Assembly (NCBI GenBank): GCA_021783855.1
Contig: JAJXTL010000079.1
Location: 1-12,816 of the forward strand
From: Pseudomonadota bacterium
GTDB lineage: Bacteria > Pseudomonadota > Gammaproteobacteria > Burkholderiales > Gallionellaceae
DNA length: 12,816 nt
Direction of reading: 5' to 3'
Shown here: in pieces, positions 5,861 through 12,816 of the stretch
How positions within the stretch are numbered: position 1 is the stretch's first letter
How the letters are laid out: the number at the start of each line of letters is the position of its first letter
The notes under the pieces: model-generated
What the model saw: only the letters and a program-made list of their open reading frames with translations
What the model was told of the DNA's origin: nothing
Databases searched by the model: none
Translations under genes and position numbers: made by a program

Positions 5861-7108
5861 TCAGGCGAATGTGTCCACCATGCCATTGTGACGACTTATC
5901 GTCATCAGCGGCATGGTTATCGGTGCCGGTTGTGCAGTGCCGGCTAGCTCTGTTCGGCTGCCGCCGCCGCGATGATTCATGAAGTTTCCTGCGCCGCTGT
6001 CTCGCGGCGTTTGATCGCTGACGGTCGCATTGCCCAACATGATACCGTTATCGGCCATGCTCTCGCGAAGTTTAGGCAGCGCATTTTCAATGGCATCACG
6101 GACTGCGCTATGGGGTGAAGTGAACAGGGCCGTTGCCTGATTGTCAGTTACCGAGATGACGACATGCATGGGGCCCAGATCCGGAGGGTTTAAATGCAGT
6201 TCGGCAACCTGACTTTGCTGTGTGCCCATCCAGCTGATTTTTTGCGAAAATTCAGTTGACCATGCACTGCTGCCCAGCGGCGCTGAGATGGTATTATTTG
6301 CCGCATTGTTCTGCTGGGCGGGTGCCGTGCTGACCGGTTGTGCGGAAACCAGTTGGGCCTGTGCAGCCGCCAATTGAGCCTGTGACGCGGGCAGCGCTGA
6401 TTCCGCTATTTTTAACGAAGCAGCACCGAATTTTACGGCTGCATCAGGATTGGTCGGTACAGTATTTTGTGCAAATTTTACCCCTGTGGGATCGTTGACG
6501 GCAGGGCCTGATGCGCTACCCGCTGCACGAATTGCTGTGCTGGTCGCTGTGCTGACTGCGGGAGTTACTCCAACACCTGTGGAAACCTTGATTTCCGGAT
6601 TGCCAGGTATGAGCATGGGATTGGTAGTTGCATCGGGTACGGCAGCTTGCGGTGCTTGATCTGTACTCTTGCCGGCATCGCTGGTTTTGCTGCCGGTGAA
6701 GGCAGTTTTGATCCCTTGATTGCCCAGCATGGTCAGGGCAATCGACGCCGCATCGGGAGTCACGGCAGTATCCTGTGTCGGCTGCGCGGTACTGTTCTGA
6801 GATGCATTGCCCTTGGCGTTTTTAGTCTCGTTTGCCGCAGCAGTGCTGCTTGCCGTTAATTTCTCATCTATCTGTTTTGCCATTGCGCTACTGGTCTGAG
6901 ATGCCTTGGTATCTTTAGTCACATTGCTGTTTGTCGGAGCCGTACTTTGTGCCGTTGTTTTCCCGTCTATCTGTTTTGCCAGCACGCTACCGAATGCATC
7001 GGTTGTTTTTCCATCCTGCGAGCCGGGATTCCTGGCTGACGAGGATGCTGCATCGCTGCGTTGCAGAGGTGCAGGCGGGGCGCTTGTAATCATCACTTGA
7101 TTAACCAT
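5861..7108 (-). CDS. fliK: Flagellar hook-length control protein FliK
   Basis: FliK is exported during hook growth and acts as a molecular ruler. It switches the export apparatus from hook to filament substrates by contacting FlhB. The 415-residue protein has a long low-complexity N-terminal and central region rich in Ala, Thr, Ser, Asn and Gln, as expected. The conserved C-terminal Flg_hook domain spans about 280-365, with VAELHLNPPDLGPMHVVISVTDNQATALFTSPHSAVRDAIENALPKLRESMADNGI in segments. The ATG at 7108 has a strong AAGGAG six bases upstream. Residues 43-71 and 76-104 are a duplicated block, starting LAKQIDGK and MAKQIDEK. It follows fliJ after 52 bp and precedes fliL by 106 bp, so it need not be translationally coupled to either. 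Confidence 0.95.
   Translation of the reverse strand: MVNQVMITSAPPAPLQRSDAASSSARNPGSQDGKTTDAFGSVLAKQIDGKTTAQSTAPTNSNVTKDTKASQTSSAMAKQIDEKLTASSTAAANETKNAKGNASQNSTAQPTQDTAVTPDAASIALTMLGNQGIKTAFTGSKTSDAGKSTDQAPQAAVPDATTNPMLIPGNPEIKVSTGVGVTPAVSTATSTAIRAAGSASGPAVNDPTGVKFAQNTVPTNPDAAVKFGAASLKIAESALPASQAQLAAAQAQLVSAQPVSTAPAQQNNAANNTISAPLGSSAWSTEFSQKISWMGTQQSQVAELHLNPPDLGPMHVVISVTDNQATALFTSPHSAVRDAIENALPKLRESMADNGIMLGNATVSDQTPRDSGAGNFMNHRGGGSRTELAGTAQPAPITMPLMTISRHNGMVDTFA
6797..6982 (-). repeat. Internal ~29-residue duplication in the FliK N-terminal region
   Basis: Residues 43-71 (DNA 6896-6982) and 76-104 (DNA 6797-6883) align without gaps. Shared positions include AKQID, K, TA, ST, A, N, TK and K, with SQ or ASQ at the end. 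The copies have diverged at about half the positions, so the duplication is not recent. It lies in the ruler part of FliK, where length change is thought to alter hook length. Confidence 0.75.
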
Positions 7109-7123
7109 TATTTTCTCCTTTTA

Positions 7124-7140
7124 ATGCGCATGCAGCGCAT
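7124..7140 (-). promoter_or_regulatory. Hairpin directly upstream of the fliK ribosome binding site
   Basis: In the fliJ-fliK gap, ATGCGC (7124-7129) and GCGCAT (7135-7140) form a 6-bp stem with a 5-base loop. The octamer GCATGCGC is also directly repeated here in the message. The stem ends a few bases before the AAGGAG at 7115-7120. It could modulate fliK translation or mRNA stability, but it has no T-tract and is not terminator-like. Confidence 0.45.
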
Positions 7141-7160
7141 GCTTATCCACTGTTGCTCTG

Positions 7161-7619
7161 CTATTTATTTTCCGTACTGAGCATCTTGTAGGCGGTGACG
7201 CGGCCGGTGTGTTCGTCCATATCTCGTTGCTCCTGTTTTGTCTCGATTTTGATTTGCGTTACAAAATGGCGCTGTTGCAAGGTGTCGAATGATTGCAGCT
7301 TGCGTTGTGTGTTGGTAAATTCGCCGCGCCCCGTTTGCGTTGACAACTTGCTTTGCTCGACGGCTCTCGTCTGTTGCGCGATGGCGGCATCCAGCTTGTA
7401 AATAAATTCCTGAAAGTTTCGCATCAAGGCAGGGTCCATGCCATCCTGGCTGGCTGCCTGCATGCGTGCCTGATAGTCGCGGCGGTATTGCTGCAACATG
7501 TCAAGCTGGCTTTGCGTGTCGTGCTGCTGTTTGTTGAGCTGGCCCAGTCGGCGCGTGGCCGACTCGTTCTTCATCTGTGCCAGATTCAACAAAGGTTGCA
7601 AGGGAAAGGGTTTAGTCAT
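7161..7619 (-). CDS. fliJ: Flagellar export chaperone/stalk protein FliJ
   Basis: FliJ is the cytoplasmic coiled-coil protein that inserts into the FliI hexamer as a central stalk and links it to FlhA. The 152-residue protein is almost entirely helical, rich in Gln, Lys, Arg and Glu, and starts MTKPFPLQPLLNLAQMKNESATRRLGQL, typical of FliJ. It has no hydrophobic segments. It lies 15 bp after fliI in the conserved fliH-fliI-fliJ order. Only a weak SD (AAGCAAG) precedes the ATG. Sequence conservation in this family is low, so position carries part of the weight. Confidence 0.94.
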   Translation of the reverse strand: MTKPFPLQPLLNLAQMKNESATRRLGQLNKQQHDTQSQLDMLQQYRRDYQARMQAASQDGMDPALMRNFQEFIYKLDAAIAQQTRAVEQSKLSTQTGRGEFTNTQRKLQSFDTLQQRHFVTQIKIETKQEQRDMDEHTGRVTAYKMLSTENK

Positions 7620-7634
7620 GATCTTGCTTAATCG

Positions 7635-9104
7635 TTAGTGTGTCGTTTCAAACAGGGTTGCCAGTTGTGCGATGCTGGATTCATAGGTTTCGCATTGATA
7701 CATGCCTTGCTTCAGGAACTGTTCCATTCTCGGGTAAAGCTTAATCGCTTCATCCAGCATCGGGTCGCTGCCGCCGATATAGGCGCCGACATTGATCAGG
7801 TCGCGGCTGCGCTGGTAATGCGCATACATCTGCTTGAAGCGTTGCACCAGCTGTGCATGTTCAGGCGTTGCCAGTCTGGACATCACCCGGCTGATCGATG
7901 CTTCGATGTCGATGGCCGGGTAATGCCCCTGCTCAACCAGGCGACGCGACAGCACGATGTGTCCATCCAGAATGGCGCGCGCACTGTCGGCGATCGGGTC
8001 CTGTTGGTCGTCGCCCTCGGTCAGCACGGTGTAAAAAGCGGTGATGGAACCTCCGCCCTCCAGGCCGTTGCCGGCACGCTCAACAAGTTGCGGCAGTTTG
8101 GCGAACACGGACGGCGGATAGCCCTTGGTCGCCGGGGGTTCGCCGACAGCCAGGGCGATTTCGCGCTGTGCCATTGCGTAGCGGGTCAGGGAATCCATGA
8201 TCAGCAGCACGTTTTTCCCCTGATCGCGGAAATATTCGGCGATGGTCGTGGCATAAGCGGTGCCCTGCAGGCGCATCAGCGGAGAGGTGTCGGCCGGTGT
8301 GGCAACTACCACCGAGCGTGCCATTCCCTCTTTGCCGAGAATGTCATTGATGAATTCCTTTACTTCGCGGCCGCGTTCGCCTATCAGGCCCACCACCGTG
8401 ACATCCGCGCTGGTATAGCGCGCCATCATGCCCAGCAGCACGCTCTTGCCCACGCCGCTGCCGGCAAACAGCCCCATGCGCTGACCGCGTCCGACCGAGA
8501 GCAGGCTGTTGATGGCGCGTACTCCCACGTCCAGCGGGGTATCAATCGAGGCGCGCTCCAGCGGGTTGAACGGACGACTCTGCAAGGGTGCTGAAGCGGC
8601 GTCCAGCAGAGGGCCGAGCTGGTCTAGCGGCCTGCCTGCGCCGTCCAGCACGCGACCGAGCAGCATGTTGCCTACTGGCAGGTGCTTGGCGTTATCAGAC
8701 ATACGGCGGCGCAATGGTCGGCGTTTGCCTGCTAGCGTCAGCAGATGAGGTTGTTCGGTGCGCATGACGCGTGCGCCCGGCACCAGACCATGTACATCAT
8801 TTTCCGGCATCAAAAAGAGTTTTTCGCCGGAAAAGCCCACTACTTCCGCTTCGATTGTGTTGTTCGGCAGACGGATTTCGCAAGTGCTGCCTACCGGCAG
8901 TTGCAGGCCGACGGCCTCCATGATCAGGCCGGTTACTTTGGTCAGATGACCGCTGGGCGGCATGGGGTTGCAATCGGCAACATATTCGCGGCCTTCTGCG
9001 AGAAACGCCTGCCAGCGCAGGCTGTGTTCGCCGCTGGGTTGAACAGCCTGGGCGGGGTCGGGGTACGGTTCGTTCCGCATCGTCAGCTCTAGGTCATCAG
9101 CCAT
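7635..9104 (-). CDS. fliI: Flagellum-specific export ATPase FliI
   Basis: FliI is the F1-beta-like hexameric ATPase of the flagellar export apparatus. It hydrolyses ATP at the cytoplasmic face of the gate and works with FliH and FliJ. The 489-residue sequence contains the Walker A motif AGSGVGKS (214-221), the catalytic glutamate in [10 protein letters not shown] (E243), the Walker B LLIMDS (300-305) and the [20 protein letters not shown] block. C-terminally it has the [17 protein letters not shown] segment. An extended N-terminal arm of about 45 residues, expected to bind FliH, makes it slightly longer than the E. coli protein (457). The ATG at 9104 lies inside fliH with a 16-bp overlap and has AGGAC upstream. 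A later ATG at 9080 is less likely. Confidence 0.98.
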   Translation of the reverse strand: MADDLELTMRNEPYPDPAQAVQPSGEHSLRWQAFLAEGREYVADCNPMPPSGHLTKVTGLIMEAVGLQLPVGSTCEIRLPNNTIEAEVVGFSGEKLFLMPENDVHGLVPGARVMRTEQPHLLTLAGKRRPLRRRMSDNAKHLPVGNMLLGRVLDGAGRPLDQLGPLLDAASAPLQSRPFNPLERASIDTPLDVGVRAINSLLSVGRGQRMGLFAGSGVGKSVLLGMMARYTSADVTVVGLIGERGREVKEFINDILGKEGMARSVVVATPADTSPLMRLQGTAYATTIAEYFRDQGKNVLLIMDSLTRYAMAQREIALAVGEPPATKGYPPSVFAKLPQLVERAGNGLEGGGSITAFYTVLTEGDDQQDPIADSARAILDGHIVLSRRLVEQGHYPAIDIEASISRVMSRLATPEHAQLVQRFKQMYAHYQRSRDLINVGAYIGGSDPMLDEAIKLYPRMEQFLKQGMYQCETYESSIAQLATLFETTH

Positions 9105-9775
9105 GATTTGTCCTGCCCGATAGATTCCACGATGGATTGCCAGCGTGCGGTGTTGGTTGCGTCAATATTGCTGTGGGCTGTTTCCACACGGCAGCCGCCG
9201 GGTTCGATTTTTTCGTCGGTAAATATTTTCCATCCGGCATGCACCAGTTGTTCGCCCATTTGCTTGCGCACCAGTTCTGCATCGGAAGGGTGCAGAACCA
9301 GATGCGCGTTATGGTTGAAATGCGGCAGGCTGCTGATGGCAGTGCTGATCACTTTCAGGATGATCTCGGGTTTGATCTGCAATGCCTCGATTGCCATCTT
9401 GCGTGCCATTTCCATCGATAAATCCAGCAAGGATTGCGCGAGTTGTTCGTCCTTCTGATTGAGCGCGACTTGCAGATTTTGCATCAGCGTCTGCAGTTGT
9501 GCCGTTTCGCGTTGCGCCTGTTGCATACCGGCAGCATATCCCGCCTGGTGTCCGGCGGCGTGTCCTTCGTCATGCGCTTGTTGCCGCGCAATCTGCAATT
9601 CGGATTCGGCAACTCTGGCGGCCGATATTTGTGCGGCAGGTGATAATTCAACCGGCACTTGCACAGGGACGGGGTCGAATGAAGCCAACTCCCAGCGCTG
9701 GAAGGCGGTGAGCTGCTCTTTCGGAATGGCCATATTATAGTTCTGCGCCCTTCTGGAAAACGTATCGTCAGACAT
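9089..9775 (-). CDS. fliH: Flagellar assembly protein FliH
   Basis: FliH dimers act as the peripheral stator of the export ATPase. They bind the FliI N-terminus and tether it to FliN and FlhA. The chosen start gives 228 residues. Residues 67-87 contain an A-x3-G, G-x3-G (repeated), G-x3-A ladder with four glycines at four-residue steps ([16 protein letters not shown]). This is a hallmark of FliH coiled coils. The N-terminus holds the [19 protein letters not shown] segment. The C-terminal half ([12 protein letters not shown]..., EPGGCRVET) resembles V/A-ATPase subunit E/F1-delta domains. Three closely spaced ATGs (9787, 9781, 9775) are possible. I chose 9775 because it reproduces the ATGTCTGA overlap seen at fliM/fliN, but 9781 has a better-placed GGGAG. 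Confidence 0.94.
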   Translation of the reverse strand: MSDDTFSRRAQNYNMAIPKEQLTAFQRWELASFDPVPVQVPVELSPAAQISAARVAESELQIARQQAHDEGHAAGHQAGYAAGMQQAQRETAQLQTLMQNLQVALNQKDEQLAQSLLDLSMEMARKMAIEALQIKPEIILKVISTAISSLPHFNHNAHLVLHPSDAELVRKQMGEQLVHAGWKIFTDEKIEPGGCRVETAHSNIDATNTARWQSIVESIGQDKSWLMT

Positions 9776-10763
9776 ACGCATCCTCATCTCCCTTGCCGCC
9801 TAATGAAATCTGACCGTCATCGGACAGTCGCTTTACGACTTTGAGAATTTCCTTCTGGTTGGCCTCGACTTCGCTTAATTTGACCGGGCCTTTGGATTCG
9901 AGATCCTCGCGCATCATTTCGGCTGCGCGTGAAGACATATTCTTGAATATCTTTTCGCGCAATTCTTCGCTGGCACCCTTGAGTGCCACGATCAGTGCTT
10001 CCGATTGAACTTCGCGCAGGATCAGCTGGATGCCTCTGTCATCAACTTCCAGCACGTTTTCGAAGACAAACATCTTGTCCTCGATCTTCTGTGCCAGATC
10101 CGGATCGAAGCTGCGCACTTTTTCCATCATTTCCGCTTCCATGGCGCTTCCCATGAAATTGAGAATTTCTGCGGCGGTTGCAACGCCACCCTTGAGGCTC
10201 TTCTTGCCGGTGGTACCCCCGCTCAGGAGTTTCCCCAGCACGTCGTTCAGTTCGCGCAGGGCGACCGGTTGCACGCCGTCCAGTGTTGAAATGCGCAGCA
10301 GTACATCGTTGCGGGTGCGCTCGGTAAACATCTTCATGATGCCCGCTGACTGATCGGGCTCCAGGTGCACCAGTATGGTCGCGATAATTTGCGGGTGTTC
10401 GTTGCCGATCATTTCCGCCACTGCGCCGGGATCCATCCATTTCAAACTCTCGATGCCGCTGGTATCGCTGCTGTGCATGATGCGGTCGAGCAAGCCGGCT
10501 GCCTTATCGTCGCCTAACGCCTTGGTCAACATGCTGCGTATGTAATCGTTGGAGTCCATGCCTATGGTGGTTTTTTCCGAGGCGGCAACCAGAAAATTGT
10601 GAAACACCTGCGATATCTGGTCGCGGTTCAGGTTGTTCAGCGATACCATCGCCGTGCTGATCTTTTGCACCTCTTTTGGCCCCAGGTATTTGAGTACCTC
10701 GGCGGCTTCGTTTTCACCCAGTGTCATGAGAAAGATTGCACTGTTTTGTACGCCATCATTCAT
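9768..10763 (-). CDS. fliG: Flagellar motor switch protein FliG
   Basis: FliG is the C-ring protein that contacts the stators and transmits torque to the MS ring. The 331-residue length is standard. The N-terminal domain (1-100) binds FliF. The EHPQ motif at 122-125 and the hinge MFVF at 231-234 are intact. On the C-terminal torque helix the charged positions align with enterobacterial FliG as K262, R279, E286, D287 and K295; two of these (D to E, R to K) are conservative substitutions. The gene overlaps fliF by 8 bp (ATGAATGA) and fliH by 8 bp (ATGTCTGA). A motor with normal stator interactions is expected. Confidence 0.98.
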   Translation of the reverse strand: MNDGVQNSAIFLMTLGENEAAEVLKYLGPKEVQKISTAMVSLNNLNRDQISQVFHNFLVAASEKTTIGMDSNDYIRSMLTKALGDDKAAGLLDRIMHSSDTSGIESLKWMDPGAVAEMIGNEHPQIIATILVHLEPDQSAGIMKMFTERTRNDVLLRISTLDGVQPVALRELNDVLGKLLSGGTTGKKSLKGGVATAAEILNFMGSAMEAEMMEKVRSFDPDLAQKIEDKMFVFENVLEVDDRGIQLILREVQSEALIVALKGASEELREKIFKNMSSRAAEMMREDLESKGPVKLSEVEANQKEILKVVKRLSDDGQISLGGKGDEDAYV

Positions 10764-12402
10764 TTCCGTTCACCCATTCCTTGATCACGCTAGCCACGAT
10801 TTTTGGGTCCTGCTGGGCAATCTGTCTGGCGATTTGAAGATTCTGCTCATAGGCCGGAACAACCGGTTTGTAGCTTCCGGTTGGCTCCTCAGGTGCAGCT
10901 TCGGCATGGATTGCGCCATGCTCCGCTGCAAGCGCAGCTTCAGTCTCTGCCTCGCTAAGCTTTTCGGGAGGTTGCAGGGAGCGGAAAGCCGGTTTGATGA
11001 TCTTGAACACTACAATCAGCATGACGATGGTGATGATCAAATATTTACCCAGCTGCTTTGCCAGCTCTATCATGTCCGGCTGCTTCCATAGCGGCACTTC
11101 TATTTCTGCTTCCTTTTCGTCGTTGAAGGCCGAATTTTGCACGTTCAGGCTGTCGCCACGACGCGGATCAAAACCTACCGCATCTTTTATCAGATTGTCG
11201 ATCTGGGTCTTTTCTGCGTCGGACAGCGGTTTAAAGCTGACTTTCCCCTTTGCGTCGGTCAGCTTGTGGTTATTGACCACCACGGCTATCGACAGGCGTT
11301 TAATCATGCCAACGGGTAATACGGTGTGACTGATGGTGCGATCCAGTTCGTAATTGACGGTATTTTCCTTATGCAGATTATCCAGTTTGACGCTGCTTGC
11401 AGGATCGATTGCGCCGGGCGTGGCAACAATCGGCGCGGTGGCCGGAACAGGGGGCTGATTGGATAATGCACCGGGCACGCCGCTCGCAGTCAGTCCGGAA
11501 CCGTTCAGGGTTTCGACGTTTTGCTGGCTGCGTATGCTGGATTCGTTCGGGCTCTGGTTGGGTTTATAGGTTTCCGCAGTCTGTTCGATGCGTGCAAAAT
11601 CAATGTTTGCCGTGACCTGCGCGCGCACATTTTCTGAGCCGTACAAAGGTGTCAGGATGGCTTCAATGCGCTTGATGTAGTTTTGTTCGATTTGCTGCAC
11701 ATATTTGACCTGATTGGCATCCAGACCTGTGCCGTTTTCGTCCTGTATGGCACTGAGCAAAGTGCCGTCCTGATCGACGACGGTGACACTCTTGGCCGAC
11801 AGGTCGGGTACGCTGCTTGAAATTAAATGCACTATTGCTGAAACCTGCGATGAATCGAGCAGTCTGCCGCCGCGCAGGGTCAGCACCACTGAAGCGCTGG
11901 GTTTTTGCTGTTCCTTGATGAAAACGCTGGGTTTGGGGATGGCCAGGTGGACGCGCGCGGCGGCCACCGCACCGATGGTTTGCACCGAACGCGCCAATTC
12001 ACCCTCCAGTGCGCGCTGATAGTTGACCTGTTCGGCAAATTGCGTGATGCCGAACTTCTGGTTTTCCATCAGTTCAAATCCGACCGTCCCGCCTTTGGGG
12101 AGGCCTTGCCCGGCCAGTTTCAGGCGCGCTTCATGGACTTCATTGGCAGGGACCATTAATGCGCCACCGCCGTCGGCAAATTTGTACGGGATGTTGAGCT
12201 GCTGCAAGGAGTCGATGATGGCGCCGCCATCGCGATCGGACAGATTGCTGTACAGTACGCGATAATCGGGGGTTTGTCCCCATATCCATGCGCCGGCAAT
12301 CAGCGCAATCAACGCCGCAACGCCAACGCCCAGTCCCATTTTTTGCTGGAGGGTGAGTTGGCTAAGCAGTGTGCCTGCTGCGGTGTTTACTTGTTCGGCC
12401 AT
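10756..12402 (-). CDS. fliF: Flagellar MS-ring protein FliF
   Basis: FliF assembles in about 34 copies into the MS ring, the inner-membrane platform of the basal body. The 548 residues include the first transmembrane helix (22-42), YscJ/FliF ring-building domains (about 46-220, with ANEVHEARLKLAGQGLPKGGTVGFEL and ARVHLAIPKPSVF), and a third ring-building region with a Pro/Ala/Ser-rich insert (about 275-345). The second transmembrane helix (453-470) is followed by a cytoplasmic tail. Its end, PKIVASVIKEWVNG, is the FliG-binding peptide. It is the first gene of the - strand operon. The ATG at 12402 has no strong SD; AGGT lies about 12 bases upstream. Confidence 0.98.
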   Translation of the reverse strand: MAEQVNTAAGTLLSQLTLQQKMGLGVGVAALIALIAGAWIWGQTPDYRVLYSNLSDRDGGAIIDSLQQLNIPYKFADGGGALMVPANEVHEARLKLAGQGLPKGGTVGFELMENQKFGITQFAEQVNYQRALEGELARSVQTIGAVAAARVHLAIPKPSVFIKEQQKPSASVVLTLRGGRLLDSSQVSAIVHLISSSVPDLSAKSVTVVDQDGTLLSAIQDENGTGLDANQVKYVQQIEQNYIKRIEAILTPLYGSENVRAQVTANIDFARIEQTAETYKPNQSPNESSIRSQQNVETLNGSGLTASGVPGALSNQPPVPATAPIVATPGAIDPASSVKLDNLHKENTVNYELDRTISHTVLPVGMIKRLSIAVVVNNHKLTDAKGKVSFKPLSDAEKTQIDNLIKDAVGFDPRRGDSLNVQNSAFNDEKEAEIEVPLWKQPDMIELAKQLGKYLIITIVMLIVVFKIIKPAFRSLQPPEKLSEAETEAALAAEHGAIHAEAAPEEPTGSYKPVVPAYEQNLQIARQIAQQDPKIVASVIKEWVNGNE

Positions 12403-12522
12403 GATTTAGCGATACCTGATCCACTGGGAGATTGTATTGCATTATCCATTACCAATGCGTTGTTGAAGGGAAGAATAAAGGGAAAATCCCGTGCTTGTTC
12501 TTCTGATGCGCTGTGCGTCAGT

Positions 12523-12570
12523 TTGAGTATTGTGTGCTTACTGTAAAATTTAGTCGTAAGTTGCCAGTCG
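12523..12570 (+). promoter_or_regulatory. Candidate promoter elements for fliE in the fliF-fliE divergent region
   Basis: Two weak, overlapping candidates are visible. A sigma-70-like pair is TTGAGT (12523-12528) and TAAAAT (12544-12549), with a short 15-bp spacer. A sigma-28-like pair is TAAAATTT (12544-12551, seven of eight) and GCC at 12563, at exactly the right spacing, but the rest of the -10 box does not match. No sigma-54 -24/-12 pair with correct spacing was found in 12403-12642 on either strand. Toward fliF the best -10 I see is GATAAT near 12450, without a good -35. Confidence 0.2.
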
Positions 12571-12593
12571 TCTGTCGGTAAGTCGGTAGTTGG
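12551..12593. repeat. Second degenerate heptamer array (NAGTCGK) upstream of fliE
   Basis: The segment divides into units of seven bases (one of eight): TAGTCGT, AAGTTGC, CAGTCGT, CTGTCGG, TAAGTCGG and TAGTTGG. It is more degenerate than the array near fliR and has a different unit, but the same period. It lies in the divergent intergenic region and encodes nothing. Confidence 0.55.
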
Positions 12594-12625
12594 TTGGAGA
12601 TTTAACCGGAGGCTAACGACTGGCA
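12562..12625. repeat. 10-bp inverted repeat in the fliE leader
   Basis: TGCCAGTCGT at 12562-12571 and ACGACTGGCA at 12616-12625 are perfect reverse complements separated by 44 bp. The right arm ends five bases before the fliE AAGGAG. It could be an operator, an RNA stem or a pair of dispersed repeat ends. Confidence 0.7.
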
Positions 12626-12630
12626 TTTGG

Positions 12631-12636
12631 AAGGAG
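12631..12636 (+). promoter_or_regulatory. Ribosome binding site of fliE
   Basis: A perfect AAGGAG lies six bases upstream of the ATG at 12643 and fixes this start for the truncated gene. Confidence 0.8.
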
Positions 12637-12642
12637 TTCAAG

Positions 12643-12816
12643 ATGAGCAATATATCAGCGGTTGACGGATTGTTGGCGCAAATGCGGGTGGCGGCAGCGG
12701 CAGCAGGCTTGAATACGCCATCGGTGGCTGCTGCGGGCGCGACGCCCAAAGTCGACTTTTCCGGCGTGCTAAAAAATGCGATTGATGGTGTGGCGCAATC
12801 CCAGGAAAGATCGGAA
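12643..12816 (+). CDS. fliE: Flagellar hook-basal body protein FliE (3' partial)
   Basis: FliE is a small exported protein that joins the MS ring and export gate to the proximal rod. Only the first 58 codons of an expected roughly 100-110 are in the window. The start has a strong SD. The sequence MSNISAVDGLLAQMRVAAAAAGLN is followed by the FliE-like block VDFSGVLKNAIDGVAQSQERSE, close to the family pattern of DF-x2-VLK-x2-(I/L)D-x-V-x2-(A/S)Q. The Ala-rich linker (about 17-33) is typical. It is divergent from fliF, as in enterobacteria, so it is transcribed separately from the MS-ring operon. The conserved C-terminal helix is not visible. Confidence 0.93.
   Translation, partial: MSNISAVDGLLAQMRVAAAAAGLNTPSVAAAGATPKVDFSGVLKNAIDGVAQSQERSE

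Noticed and set aside
7638..8594. A 318-codon open frame on the + strand, opposite fliI.
   Set aside because: It is a shadow of the GC-rich fliI coding strand. It has no recognisable family, no SD, and FliI is certain on the other strand.
12424..12440. TGGGAG...TTGCA resembling a sigma-54 -24/-12 promoter.
   Set aside because: The GG-GC spacing is one base too long for sigma-54, and the -24 box matches only partly.

Overview
This window is a largely complete flagellar basal-body and export gene cluster, with the end of a minCDE cell-division locus at its left edge. The gene order, the paired MinD and MinE, and protein features such as the FliH, FliM and FliL sequences suggest a Gram-negative, polarly or sparsely flagellated proteobacterium. 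A betaproteobacterium, possibly of the Nitrosomonadales/Gallionellaceae type, is my best guess. That placement is inferred from remembered protein families, not from a search.

Layout. Positions 1-966 (+ strand) hold the 3' part of minD and all of minE. They converge on fliR with only 26 bp between the stop codons. From 12402 down to 993 (- strand) lie fliF, fliG, fliH, fliI, fliJ, fliK, fliL, fliM, fliN, fliO, fliP, fliQ and fliR, all intact. fliE starts at 12643 on the + strand, diverges from fliF and runs off the right edge. This is the order known from enterobacteria: fliE divergent from fliF-K, followed by fliL-R.

How the genes work together. FliF forms the MS ring, and FliE (truncated here) links it to the rod. 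FliG, FliM and FliN form the C-ring that generates torque and switches direction. FliH, FliI and FliJ are the export ATPase complex. FliO assists assembly of the FliP-FliQ-FliR export gate. FliK measures hook length, and FliL sits beside the stators. Three junctions (fliF/fliG, fliG/fliH, fliM/fliN) overlap by exactly 8 bp, which points to translational coupling.

The least ordinary parts are non-coding. The normally compact fliP-fliQ-fliR run is split by two spacers full of repeats. The fliP-fliQ spacer carries a 73-bp palindromic, MITE-like element. The fliQ-fliR spacer carries a degenerate heptanucleotide array abutting the fliR start, inverted copies of that heptamer, and two hairpins. The fliF-fliE divergent region holds a second, different heptamer-like array and a 10-bp inverted repeat. 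Two proteins contain internal duplications: the FliN N-terminus (DDW motif twice) and the FliK N-terminus (about 29 residues twice). I found no tRNA, rRNA, CRISPR array, transposase, phage gene, defence system or otherwise unknown gene, and no clearly novel system.
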